Assembly: GCA_963817905.1 (NCBI GenBank)
Contig: CAWFPS010000003.1
Span: 1,736,001-1,800,000 of the forward strand
Reading direction: 5' to 3'
DNA: 64,000 nucleotides
Source: VRUE01 sp963817905
GTDB lineage: Bacteria; Actinomycetota; Thermoleophilia; Solirubrobacterales; 70-9
Shown here: positions 9,082-16,780 of the stretch, piece after piece
Layout: the number at the start of each line of letters is the position of its first letter
Position numbering within the stretch: position 1 is the first letter of the stretch
Notes under the pieces: model-generated
Database searches by the model: none
The model's input: the letters and a program-made list of their open reading frames with translations, nothing else
What the model was told of the DNA's origin: nothing
Made by a program: the position numbers and the translations under genes

Positions 9082-9726
9082 ATGAAGTATCTTTTGATCG
9101 GATGTATTTTTTTGTGCCTATCCTGCAAGGAGGACAAGAAATATCATGATGCAGTCAATAAGAGGGCTGTGAATGCGAAATCGGAAGCCATTCTTGAAGT
9201 CTTGGAATTTCAAAAGGGGATGGATGCAGAATTCAAAAACCCGGAGACTTCCCCCTTACCCGATACGTATAGAAAAGATTTTGAAGGCCTTGATTTCTTT
9301 CCACCTGACACCAATTATATTATCAGGGCCAAATTTATACGAACCCCGGAAGCACTGCCTTTTATGATGCCGACAACAACCGATCGAAAATCAGAGGAAG
9401 TGGTATTCGGAATAGCCTCTTTTTATCTCCACGGCCAAACACATCAATTGGAAGTTTATCAGAATAAACAATTGATGCTACAAGAAAAGTATAAGGATTA
9501 CCTGTTTTTACCATTTACCGATGCCACGAATGGAAAGGAAACCTACGCTGGGGGTAGATACCTGGATCTTTCGATTCCGGTCGGCGATACCATTGTATTA
9601 AATTTTAATCGTGCCTATAATCCGTATTGTGCGTATAATAAAAAATTTTCCTGCCCTTTGGTCCCGGCAAGCAATGCACTCGATACAAAAATCATGGCGG
9701 GCGTTAAAGCATTTAACAAAAAATAA
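9082..9726 (+). CDS. DUF1684 domain lipoprotein
   Basis: A 214-residue lipoprotein: hydrophobic start MKYLLIGCIFLCLSC with lipobox CLSC (Cys15). The mature protein carries the DUF1684 hallmarks: DFEGLDFFPPD, a central beta-rich region with LPFTDATNGKETYAGGRYLD, and the C-terminal motif FNRAYNPYCAYNKKFSCPL. DUF1684 proteins are widespread, exported or cytoplasmic, with no proven role. It is monocistronic with its own promoter and faces a hairpin shared with the convergent porin gene. Confidence 0.88.
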   Translation: MKYLLIGCIFLCLSCKEDKKYHDAVNKRAVNAKSEAILEVLEFQKGMDAEFKNPETSPLPDTYRKDFEGLDFFPPDTNYIIRAKFIRTPEALPFMMPTTTDRKSEEVVFGIASFYLHGQTHQLEVYQNKQLMLQEKYKDYLFLPFTDATNGKETYAGGRYLDLSIPVGDTIVLNFNRAYNPYCAYNKKFSCPLVPASNALDTKIMAGVKAFNKK

Positions 9727-9729
9727 TGA

Positions 9730-9755
9730 AGGACCCCGCTCATGGACGGGGTCCT
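9730..9755. terminator. hairpin between convergent genes
   Basis: AGGACCCCG (9730-9738) pairs with CGGGGTCCT (9747-9755). A T-rich run follows on the minus strand, so it best serves the porin transcript; it can also close the DUF1684 transcript. Confidence 0.7.
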
Positions 9756-9792
9756 AAACTACTCAACCAAAATAAACCAAACAAAACAATTA

Positions 9793-10845
9793 TTAGAAAG
9801 AATAAATAGCGGCGATTAAAAAGGAGGATAGACTTTTTGTAGTTGCCAGGTCATTGTCAAAAAAGGCATCGTCAGAAGCACTATCCAAACGCAATTCAGG
9901 CTTGATAATGAAGTTCTCAATGCTGTAGCTACCCGTTAAGGTGACTGCAAAAACACTAGAATCTTCGACTCCTGTACCAATGGCTCCATAATCACCCATT
10001 TCTGCAAAATATTCTCCGCGTAGCCCAATTTTAAAGCTATCGGATGTCGCTAATTGTGGATAAATGGCCGCGCCATAAAAGCCGGTTCCATCATTATCCT
10101 GGTAGGCGGCATTAAGACCTAAAAAGAAGGTGTCGGTTACGTCGAACCCGCCAGTATAATCTATTTCAAAACCCAGCTTTGCATTTCCATCGTAATAGAA
10201 ATTCAAGAATTGTCCAGAATAACCTAATTGTGCGCCAAGGGAATATTCCCCGGTCAGGTTACTGTTTTCATCGGTTACGTTCATCACGGCCAACATAAGG
10301 CTAAAATCATCGGACAACGAGAAATCCGCTTTAACACCAACATGTGAAAAAGGGCCATACGAAAATAGATAGGAAGTGCTATAGTTAAAATTGGCGACAG
10401 GAGATATCACTTCATACCCTAAATAGGTGTTAAACCGACCCATAGTCAATTTAGTTCCTTCCGACACCTTCCAGTAGGCGTACAATTGATTTAAATTGTA
10501 TCCACCGGTAGCTGCATCACCCCTAGGACCAAATACCACATCGGCCACGGCGCCGACTTTTTCACCTTCGTAACTTGCAATTAAATTCGCCATTCCCAAA
10601 GCAAATCCGGTTTCATTGGCAAAAGAGGTACCTGGAGCCAAAAAACTACCCCCACCGCCGAAAATGGCTCGGTCAGTGGCGCTTAAATTGGTTCTGTAAT
10701 AAGCATCTACACTACCGCCAAAAGTAAATGTCGGTTTGGTCTCCTCTGCTTCTTCGGTTTCTTGGGCAAAAATTCCAGTAGATAGGAGTGTCAAGGCCAC
10801 AAAAAGTATTTTTTTTACGTAATTTGTACAAGTAATCGTTTTCAT
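9793..10845 (-). CDS. outer-membrane porin linked to ammonium uptake genes
   Basis: The start at ATG 10845 begins the signal peptide (MKTITCTNYVKKILFVALTLLSTGIFAQ ending at AQ); an upstream ATG at 10869 is less likely. The 350-residue product is rich in Gly, Tyr and alternating beta strands and ends in ...IAAIYSF, a C-terminal Phe typical of beta-barrel proteins inserted by BamA. It resembles the Bacteroidota OmpL/BBP2-type porins. It lies directly downstream of glnK-amtB on the same strand (110 bp gap), so it may let ammonium or small nitrogen compounds cross the outer membrane; that role is inference. Confidence 0.8.
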   Translation of the reverse strand: MKTITCTNYVKKILFVALTLLSTGIFAQETEEAEETKPTFTFGGSVDAYYRTNLSATDRAIFGGGGSFLAPGTSFANETGFALGMANLIASYEGEKVGAVADVVFGPRGDAATGGYNLNQLYAYWKVSEGTKLTMGRFNTYLGYEVISPVANFNYSTSYLFSYGPFSHVGVKADFSLSDDFSLMLAVMNVTDENSNLTGEYSLGAQLGYSGQFLNFYYDGNAKLGFEIDYTGGFDVTDTFFLGLNAAYQDNDGTGFYGAAIYPQLATSDSFKIGLRGEYFAEMGDYGAIGTGVEDSSVFAVTLTGSYSIENFIIKPELRLDSASDDAFFDNDLATTKSLSSFLIAAIYSF

Positions 10846-10920
10846 AAGTTTAGATTTTAGATATCCCATTGGGATTGTTTAAGTGCTGATTTGAATTTTA
10901 TTGAAAAGGTTATTTTAAAT

Positions 10921-10949
10921 GGGGCGTTCTGCAAAACGCCCCGTTTTTT
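10921..10949. terminator. strong hairpin between amtB and the porin gene
   Basis: GGGGCGTT (10921-10928) pairs with AACGCCCC (10935-10942). The T6 run (10944-10949) follows on the plus strand, although both neighbouring genes are on the minus strand. For the amtB message it is therefore a stable hairpin with a poor T tail, compatible with partial termination, 3'-end protection or porin attenuation. Confidence 0.5.
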
Positions 10950-10955
10950 CTTTAA

Positions 10956-12173
10956 CTATTGTTCTTTAATGCCAAAATCAGGATACGAGGAGCCATCGTG
11001 TTCCGCTATGTCCAATCCTTCTAGTTCTTCCTCCTTGGATACACGTAACCCGATTGTTTTTTTCAAGATGAAAAGAACGATGAAGGAGGCTACGATTGCC
11101 CATAAACCAATGGCGAAAACACCGATTGCCTGAGATATAAGTTGATCAAATCCACCGCCATAGAACAACCCTCCGTCAATTGCGAAAAGACCCACAGCCA
11201 AGGTGCCCAAGGCACCACATATTCCATGAACCGATACGGCACCGACGGGATCGTCTATTTTTAATTTTTTGTCAATAAACTCGATGGCGAATACCACAGC
11301 GGTACCACATATAAGCCCAATGGCAACGGCGCCATAATTATCGACTGCCGCACAACCTGCAGTAACGCCGACCAATCCGGCTAGGGCACCGTTCAAGGTC
11401 ATTGAAATATCGGGTTTCCCAAACCTGGCCCATGTGATGAACATAGCAATAATAGCGCCTGCGGCACCGGCGAGGTTTGTTGTAATTACAATTCCGGCAA
11501 CAGCATTGGCGTTATCTCCTGAAATGGCCAACTGTGAACCAGGGTTAAAACCGAACCATCCCAACCAAAGGATAAAGACCCCAAGGGCTCCGAACAACAT
11601 GCTGTGCCCTGGTATCGCCTTCGATTCCCCGTTCACATATTTTCCAATCCTTGGGCCTACCAAATATGCAGCGACCAATGCTGCCCAGCCCCCTACGGAA
11701 TGTACCACTGTAGATCCGGCGAAATCGATGAATCCAAGATTGGTCAACCAGCCTTCTCCTTGCCATACCCAGTGTCCTGAAATAGGATAGATCAAAACAG
11801 TCATAACCAAGGAGAATATCAAATAGGTTGAAAATTTTGTCCTTTCTGCAATGGCACCTGAAACAATGGTGGCCGCGGTTGCACAAAACACGGTTTGAAA
11901 GAACAAGCTGTGCATTGCTTCCTTGTCGTTGAAAAACAAGGTGGGGCTTCCTATAAAGGTTCCGATGTCATCACCATACATCAGCGTATATCCTATTGCC
12001 CAAAAACCCAGAGATCCGATACAAAGATCCATCAGGTTCTTCATTATTATGTTTATTGTATTTTTTGATCTCGTAAAACCAGTTTCTACCAATGTGAATC
12101 CTGCTTGCATAAAAAACACCAATATGCCTGCCACCAGTACCCACATTAAATCCAATACTGCATCTGTTTCCAT
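10956..12173 (-). CDS. amtB: ammonium transporter
   Basis: A 405-residue Amt/MEP/Rh-family channel with about eleven membrane helices and no cleavable signal. Family motifs are clear: QAGFTLVETGFTRSKN near the start, the DFAGSTVVHSVGGWAALV block near residues 145-165 (Amt signature with D-x-A-G and pore His), and a second pore-His region near VSVHGICGALGTLAVGLF. It moves ammonium across the inner membrane. It follows glnK by 54 bp, the classical PII-Amt pair in which GlnK blocks the channel when nitrogen is plentiful. Confidence 0.96.
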   Translation of the reverse strand: METDAVLDLMWVLVAGILVFFMQAGFTLVETGFTRSKNTINIIMKNLMDLCIGSLGFWAIGYTLMYGDDIGTFIGSPTLFFNDKEAMHSLFFQTVFCATAATIVSGAIAERTKFSTYLIFSLVMTVLIYPISGHWVWQGEGWLTNLGFIDFAGSTVVHSVGGWAALVAAYLVGPRIGKYVNGESKAIPGHSMLFGALGVFILWLGWFGFNPGSQLAISGDNANAVAGIVITTNLAGAAGAIIAMFITWARFGKPDISMTLNGALAGLVGVTAGCAAVDNYGAVAIGLICGTAVVFAIEFIDKKLKIDDPVGAVSVHGICGALGTLAVGLFAIDGGLFYGGGFDQLISQAIGVFAIGLWAIVASFIVLFILKKTIGLRVSKEEELEGLDIAEHDGSSYPDFGIKEQ

Positions 12174-12227
12174 AATTTTTATTTATTTAGTTAGTTATCT
12201 TGCTTCTTTTTTTTGTTGTCTTTAGTC

Positions 12228-12566
12228 TTAGTTTATTCCTGCGTGTCCATCTTCCTTGGTACGAATTCGATAGGCTTCTAGCACTTCCGATACAAATATT
12301 TTTCCATCTCCGACATTTCCTGTGTAGGCAGCATCTAAAATTGCATTCACCGTTCTTTCTAAAAAATCATCGGAAACTACAATGGTGAGATACCTTCTTT
12401 GTATATCCGTCGTACTATATGAAATGCCTCGGTAGACATGGCCTTTCGTTTCGTTTCCGACACCGGTTACGTCCCAGTAGCTAAAGAAATTCACCTCAAT
12501 GGCGTGCAAGGCCAATTTGACCTCTTCAAATTTTGACTTTCTGATAATCGCTTCAATTTGCTTCAT
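12228..12566 (-). CDS. glnK: nitrogen regulatory protein P-II
   Basis: A 112-residue PII protein. The N-terminal strand MKQIEAIIRKSKFEEVKLAL, the T-loop region GHVYRGISYSTTDIQRR with a Tyr at the place of the uridylylated residue, the B-loop VGDGKIFVSEV and the C-terminal YRIRTKEDG are all in place. PII trimers sense ATP/ADP and 2-oxoglutarate and gate AmtB. It is the first gene of the probable glnK-amtB-porin operon and has an unusual paired operator upstream. Confidence 0.95.
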   Translation of the reverse strand: MKQIEAIIRKSKFEEVKLALHAIEVNFFSYWDVTGVGNETKGHVYRGISYSTTDIQRRYLTIVVSDDFLERTVNAILDAAYTGNVGDGKIFVSEVLEAYRIRTKEDGHAGIN

Positions 12567-12678
12567 CTTTAATTTGGTTTTTGTTAGTCATGAATCGTGA
12601 AATGTCCCTTAAATCGTTTTTTTTATAATAGGATTTTTTCCAGGTTCATTGCATGATAGTTTATATTGTTGTCGCGGC

Positions 12679-12774
12679 AAAAATATGCTAAAGAAATTTA
12701 GACCCCATAAAATTTAGGGGTATAAACATGATTTTTATCATTTCAACAATATATACCCTAAAATATTTAGGGTA
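12679..12774 (-). promoter_or_regulatory. glnK promoter with two palindromic operators 52 bp apart
   Basis: On the minus strand TATTTTTG (12686-12679) is a perfect -7 box, but there is no TTG at the -33 distance. In its place lies a 21-bp palindrome-like site (12702-12722). A second, perfect 9-3-9 palindrome (TACCCTAAA-N3-TTTAGGGTA) lies at 12754-12774. The two sites agree at 17 of 21 positions and their centres are 52 bp (about five helical turns) apart, near -40 and -92. This suggests an activator that replaces the -33 contact under nitrogen limitation. The regulator is unknown. Confidence 0.6.
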
Positions 12775-12905
12775 TTGTTTAAATGAATAACCTATTTTGA
12801 CTATTCACATGAAAAATTATGGAATTAATGGCCAGTTTTCGTCTGAAATGACCTTTTAGGCACTAAAATGAAGAAAAACGATGGAAGAATGCGATTTTTA
12901 AGAAA

Positions 12906-12914
12906 GGGGGGGGG
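12906..12914. repeat. nine-G homopolymer
   Basis: A run of nine G in the intergenic stretch between glnK and crcB. It lies just downstream of the crcB stop and not in a promoter or coding region, so phase variation is unlikely. The rest of the 378-bp gap 12567-12944 holds the glnK promoter and operators on one side and AT-rich sequence without a recognisable gene on the other. Confidence 0.8.
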
Positions 12915-12944
12915 AAGTGTCTCGATTAGTGTAAAAAAAGACCT

Positions 12945-13316
12945 TTATTGCAATTTTGCGAGCCAAAGGCCAAAGAATACCGATACGAGACCAACTATAA
13001 TACTCGCAAGGGCATAAATCGAAAAATTCAAGAATTCCCCGTCTTTTAATAACGTGTATTGCTCAAAGGTGAAAGCTGAAAAGGTGGTAAATCCACCACA
13101 AAAGCCAGTGGCTAACAATAGGGTTTGATTCTCTGTGATCAGATTGCCTCTTAGGGAAAGACCGATGATGACGCCTATTAACAAGCAACCAATACTATTT
13201 ACCAAGAAGGTACCTAGAAAGAAATGGTGGAAGTAGGTGTTTAAAGATTTTGAGATGCCATATCGTAGCATGCTACCAAGGCCTCCACCTAAAAAAACCA
13301 ATGCAAATTGCTTCAT
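12945..13316 (-). CDS. crcB: fluoride efflux channel CrcB/Fluc
   Basis: A 123-residue, four-helix membrane protein of the Fluc family, which works as an antiparallel dimer to expel fluoride. Diagnostic segments are GGGLGSMLRYGISK (N-terminal Gly-rich turn with Arg), GTFLVNSIGCLLIG (conserved Asn pore residue) and GFCGGFTTFSAFTFE, the Phe-box region with its TFS motif. I looked for a fluoride riboswitch upstream and did not see one. It starts 17 bp after a small membrane-protein gene on the same strand. Confidence 0.93.
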   Translation of the reverse strand: MKQFALVFLGGGLGSMLRYGISKSLNTYFHHFFLGTFLVNSIGCLLIGVIIGLSLRGNLITENQTLLLATGFCGGFTTFSAFTFEQYTLLKDGEFLNFSIYALASIIVGLVSVFFGLWLAKLQ

Positions 13317-13333
13317 ACCCTAAAGGTATAAAA

Positions 13334-13513
13334 CTATACCGCTTTTTTGTATTTGGAAGCTACTAAATCAATTGGATAAATATTGGAAGAATGATCTTCC
13401 AGGAAAGAATTTGAAGACTTCCTGTCCCTTTGGCCGAAAACGTTCAGACTGAAAATCATCATAATGGCGTTGACGGCTATCAGAATAAATAGTATGCTTA
13501 AAAATGTCATCAT
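13334..13513 (-). CDS. small single-pass membrane protein (59 aa)
   Basis: An uninterrupted frame starting with two ATG codons. Residues 1-26 form one membrane helix beginning MMTFLSILFILIAVN, followed by a charged 33-residue tail (GQRDRKSSNSFLEDHSSN... KYKKAV). I do not recognise a named family. It ends 17 bp before crcB, so it is probably co-transcribed with it. Its first 22 residues align without gaps to two micropeptides near 29.6-29.9 kb, with Ser6, Leu8, Asn15 and Ser22 in common. Expression is not proven, but the codon use and tail look like a real protein. Confidence 0.6.
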   Translation of the reverse strand: MMTFLSILFILIAVNAIMMIFSLNVFGQRDRKSSNSFLEDHSSNIYPIDLVASKYKKAV

Positions 13514-13627
13514 TAAATTGCCCCTTTAATAAAGTAACGCAAAATTACGCTATTTGTTATCCAATACGTTAAAAATTAAGAAATTGTTGTCAAAGGGTTA
13601 AGTTTTGTGGCAAGCGTAATATTCGAC

Positions 13628-13816
13628 TTACTTTTTTAACAAATACTTAATGCAGAAAAGAATTATTATGAAAATGATGAAGAAAATTCCGACCCACTTG
13701 AATCCCTTATAGTTCTTGTCGTGAAGTTTTTTGTCCTTCCTATATGTCCAGGTAATGACAATTACAAAAGCAAGGGCAAAAATTACGGCAAAAATCATTT
13801 GCCCGGAGCTGAACAT
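13628..13816 (-). CDS. small two-helix membrane protein (62 aa)
   Basis: A 62-residue protein with two hydrophobic helices (about residues 6-24 and 42-59) separated by a basic loop (TYRKDKKLHDKNYKGFKW), which by the positive-inside rule faces the cytoplasm. It is of a type common in Flavobacteriaceae genomes, without known function. It lies upstream of the 59-aa protein and crcB on the same strand, and divergent from the pyrophosphohydrolase gene with only 41 bp between start codons. Confidence 0.65.
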   Translation of the reverse strand: MFSSGQMIFAVIFALAFVIVITWTYRKDKKLHDKNYKGFKWVGIFFIIFIIILFCIKYLLKK

Positions 13817-13857
13817 ATTGCTTATTTTTACGCAAAACTAAGGTAAAATTACGTAGT

Positions 13858-14244
13858 ATGAAAAGCAAGATAGGTGCTGTTGAACAATTTCATATTTCTT
13901 TTGGTCTTGGGGTTTCCCATAGTATGAGGGCAGATCTGGGCAAAGAAAAAAATAAGTTGCGTTTTAATTTGATGGACGAAGAGAACAATGAGTATTTGGA
14001 GGCCGCTAATAACAATGACCTTGTCGAAGTTGCCGATGCGTTGGGCGATATGCTCTATATTTTATGCGGAACCATACTTGAACACGGGATGCAGCATAAA
14101 ATCGAAGAAGTATTTGAGGAAATTCAACGAAGCAATATGAGTAAATTGGGAGCCGATGGCAAGCCCATTTATCGCGAGGATGGAAAGGTATTGAAAGGGC
14201 CTAATTACTTTAAACCCGATATTAAAGGTATCCTTAATAAATAA
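13858..14244 (+). CDS. MazG/HisE-like all-alpha NTP pyrophosphohydrolase
   Basis: A 128-residue protein with the metal-binding pattern of the all-alpha NTP pyrophosphatases: EENNE (in FNLMDEENNEYLEAA, near residue 41) and, one helix later, ExxD in VEVADALGDMLYIL (near residue 63). It lacks the other HisI/HisE parts and lies outside a his operon, so it more likely hydrolyses a (d)NTP or a modified nucleotide for pool cleaning. The C-terminus (GADGKPIYREDGKVLKGPNY) is typical of the phage and bacterial HisE-like subfamily. Confidence 0.8.
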   Translation: MKSKIGAVEQFHISFGLGVSHSMRADLGKEKNKLRFNLMDEENNEYLEAANNNDLVEVADALGDMLYILCGTILEHGMQHKIEEVFEEIQRSNMSKLGADGKPIYREDGKVLKGPNYFKPDIKGILNK

Positions 14245-14315
14245 AGTAGGAATGTGAACTACCGAACGTATGGGTTAACGACCTGATACGCGCAGCACAA
14301 AACATTGGGTTCTGC

Positions 14316-15383
14316 CTATGAAACCTTGAATCGCCACCCAAAAGGATCTTCCGACCGATTGTATTGAATGTCGGTGACCTTTTTCTTAAGTAAGGCCGCA
14401 TAACTATCGGCAAGTTCAGGCAAATCATAATCGGTACCTTGATATCCAAAGGAAGAAATCGGAGAAATTACCGCGGCCGTTCCTGCCCCGAACATTTCTT
14501 TGAGACTACCTTTATTTGCTGCAGCCAAAACCTCATGCACCGATATTTTGCGAACTTCTGTCGCAATGCCTTCCATTTTAGCAATTTCCAGAATACTTTT
14601 TCGTGTAATACCATCCAAGATTCGGTCACTTGTCGGCCCGGTAATCAAGACATCCCCAATGCGGATAAAAATATTCATGGCCCCTGCCTCCTCGATATAT
14701 TCGTGGGCATTGTCATCGGTCCAAATTACTTGATTGTACCCTTTTTCGATTGCAAGCTTCGTCGGATAAAATTGTCCTGCATAATTTCCTCCGGTTTTGG
14801 CATAACCGACTCCACCATTGGCCGAACGAGAATATTTCTCTTCTATAAGTACGCTAACTTTTCCCGAAAAATATGCCCCGGAAGGAGCGCAGGCGATTAT
14901 AAATTTGTATTCGTCGGCCGGCGAAGCATGAAACCCTTTGCCCGATGCGAACATAAAGGGCCTAATATACAAGGAGCTGCCTTCTTTTTTAGGAACCCAA
15001 GCACTATCAACTTGCAATAACGCGGTGAGTCCTTCCATAAAATATTCTTCAGGCAATTCTGGCATGGCCATTCGTTTGGCCGAAATATTAAGACGGCGAT
15101 GATTATCGATAGGGCGGAAAAGCCAAATGGAACCATTTTCATCTTTATATGCCTTCATCCCTTCAAAGATTGATTGGCCATAATGAAATATTTTTGCCGA
15201 TGGATCTAAGGACAAAGCCTGATATGGGACTATTTTAGGAGCTTCCCATGCGCCATTCCTATAATCGCAGACCAGCATATGGTCGGTAAATACATTTCCA
15301 AATGCCAGGTTGTCAAAATCGATTTGATTGATTTTAGAAATCTTGGCCTTATCAACACTAATTTTTTGGACGGTATTGCTCAT
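14316..15383 (-). CDS. ilvE: branched-chain amino-acid aminotransferase
   Basis: BCAT transfers the amino group between 2-oxoglutarate/glutamate and Val, Leu or Ile using PLP. I start at ATG 15383 (MSNTVQKIS), giving 355 aa, the normal class-II BCAT length; upstream ATGs would add a non-conserved leader. The PLP lysine is in GGVGYAKTGGNYAG; other fold-type IV landmarks are HYGQSIFEGMKAY, EEAGAMNIFI and GAGTAAVISPI. It is cytoplasmic. With icmF and the HMG-CoA-lyase gene in the same window it fits branched-chain amino-acid metabolism. It is divergent from the DUF4920 gene. Confidence 0.95.
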   Translation of the reverse strand: MSNTVQKISVDKAKISKINQIDFDNLAFGNVFTDHMLVCDYRNGAWEAPKIVPYQALSLDPSAKIFHYGQSIFEGMKAYKDENGSIWLFRPIDNHRRLNISAKRMAMPELPEEYFMEGLTALLQVDSAWVPKKEGSSLYIRPFMFASGKGFHASPADEYKFIIACAPSGAYFSGKVSVLIEEKYSRSANGGVGYAKTGGNYAGQFYPTKLAIEKGYNQVIWTDDNAHEYIEEAGAMNIFIRIGDVLITGPTSDRILDGITRKSILEIAKMEGIATEVRKISVHEVLAAANKGSLKEMFGAGTAAVISPISSFGYQGTDYDLPELADSYAALLKKKVTDIQYNRSEDPFGWRFKVS

Positions 15384-15488
15384 GTATGCTATCATTAAAA
15401 GGTTAAAATTAACCAATTATCCCTAAGATATTTTCTTTTTTAATCAAAATTGGGCAGTTTTGTATGAATATTTTAATTTTTAAGGGTT

Positions 15489-15992
15489 ATGAAAAATTTT
15501 AACATATTGATTGTGTTTTTGCTAGTACTTGCGAGGGTAGGGGGGCAAGAAACACCAAAAGCCGACCCAAATACCCATAAATCGATAGTCGACTTGCCCT
15601 ATTTCGGTAAAAAAATCGATTTACAGGGCAGTATTTCGATTGGTGAAATGACCCGAAAATTTGCTGCGATGTCGGTTTCCGATACCATAAAGTCCAAGTT
15701 TACCGCTCAAGTAATTGACGTTTGTCAGGCAAAGGGCTGTTGGATGAACTTACAATTGTCGAATGGGCGGGAAGTAATGGTCAGATTTAAGGATTATGCT
15801 TTCTTTGTGCCTAAGAATATTGCAGGGAAGAAGGTAGTGGTGAACGGTTTGGCGTACGTTGAAGATATGGGCATTGAAGATCAAAGGCATTTTGCAAAGG
15901 ATAAAGGCCGTTCGGCAAAAGAAATCGACCAGATTACACGACCCAAGCGAACGTATGGTTTTGAGGCCGACGGCGTACTGATACAAGAATAA
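15489..15992 (+). CDS. DUF4920 domain exported protein
   Basis: A 167-residue protein with an N-terminal hydrophobic segment (MKNFNILIVFLLVLARVGGQ) ending like a signal peptide. The body is the DUF4920 OB-fold-like domain, recognisable by VCQAKGCWMNLQLSNG with two Cys that could bind metal or form a disulfide, by MVRFKDYAFFVPKNIAGK, and by YGFEADGVLI near the end. Function unknown. The mnmD gene starts 1 bp after its stop codon, so the two are translationally close. Confidence 0.85.
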   Translation: MKNFNILIVFLLVLARVGGQETPKADPNTHKSIVDLPYFGKKIDLQGSISIGEMTRKFAAMSVSDTIKSKFTAQVIDVCQAKGCWMNLQLSNGREVMVRFKDYAFFVPKNIAGKKVVVNGLAYVEDMGIEDQRHFAKDKGRSAKEIDQITRPKRTYGFEADGVLIQE

Positions 15993-15993
15993 C

Positions 15994-16659
15994 TTGAGAC
16001 GCGAAATAATAACCACGGCCGATGGATCAAAGACCCTTCATATCAAAGATTGGGACGAGCCATATCATTCAAAACATGGCGCCATACAGGAGGCATACCA
16101 TGTTTTTATTAAAAACGGCCTTGCACTTTTTGAAAATAGATCCCTCTCGATACTTGAAATCGGATTCGGAACCGGTCTGAATGCATTGATAACCTTGCTT
16201 GAAGCATCGAAATACAATCTTGATATTGAATATCATGGGATCGAACAACATCCCGTAACTCCTGAAGAACTTTCACAACTAAACTATATTTCGGCTCTGC
16301 AGGCAGAAGAATTATCCTCAGAATTTACTAAAATGCACAGTTCGACTTGGAATGTTGCCACTGCAATCACCGAACGATTCACACTTACAAAGCGTCAAAT
16401 CGATTTTAAGGAACTTAGGTGTTCCAATGTCTACAATCTGGTCTATTTTGACGCCTTTGGAGCCCGGGTGCAACCTGAACTTTGGACCGAGGAGCTGTTC
16501 TCTAGAATGTATACTGCGCTACAAGCCGAGGGTATTTTGGTTACCTATGCTGCAAAAGGAAGTGTTAGACGGGCTATGCAGACAGTAGGTTTTATGGTTG
16601 AACGCTTGCCAGGCCCCCCTGGCAAGCGTGAAATGTTACGGGCAACAAAGAATAAATAG
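15994..16659 (+). CDS. mnmD: tRNA 5-methylaminomethyl-2-thiouridine methyltransferase MnmD
   Basis: A 221-residue SAM methyltransferase (DUF752) for the last step of mnm5s2U34 synthesis in tRNA wobble positions. The start is TTG at 15994, since no in-frame ATG exists before the SAM-binding motif. Motif I is SILEIGFGTGLNALI (about residues 49-63). The family hallmark YFDAFGARVQPELWTEELF (the usual form is DAFAPRKNPELW) and a C-terminal RAMQTVGFMVERLPGPPGKREML follow. In E. coli this domain is fused to an oxidase (MnmC); here it is stand-alone, as is usual in Bacteroidota. Confidence 0.92.
   Translation: MRREIITTADGSKTLHIKDWDEPYHSKHGAIQEAYHVFIKNGLALFENRSLSILEIGFGTGLNALITLLEASKYNLDIEYHGIEQHPVTPEELSQLNYISALQAEELSSEFTKMHSSTWNVATAITERFTLTKRQIDFKELRCSNVYNLVYFDAFGARVQPELWTEELFSRMYTALQAEGILVTYAAKGSVRRAMQTVGFMVERLPGPPGKREMLRATKNK
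16603..16628. repeat. perfect 11-bp inverted repeat inside the 3' end of mnmD
   Basis: CGCTTGCCAGG (16603-16613) and CCTGGCAAGCG (16618-16628) form an 11-bp stem with a CCCC loop. It lies in codons for the conserved RLPGPPGKRE segment, about 30 nt before the stop codon, and has no T tail. Confidence 0.85.
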
Positions 16660-16780
16660 GGTGTTGGTTCTTACAAGCCCTTTTTATTGTTATTCCATTA
16701 ATTAACAATAGTTTAACCCACAGTGTTAAATCGGAATTAAATGCAGTGTGCCCATTGATCGGATCCCATACCTTTGACAT

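Noticed and set aside
12906..12914. Poly-G tract as a phase-variation switch.
   Set aside because: It lies behind the crcB stop codon and far from the glnK start, so length changes would not affect a gene obviously; probably neutral.
13317..13620. Search for a fluoride riboswitch upstream of crcB.
   Set aside because: No sequence resembling the conserved riboswitch core could be found; the upstream DNA codes for a small membrane protein.
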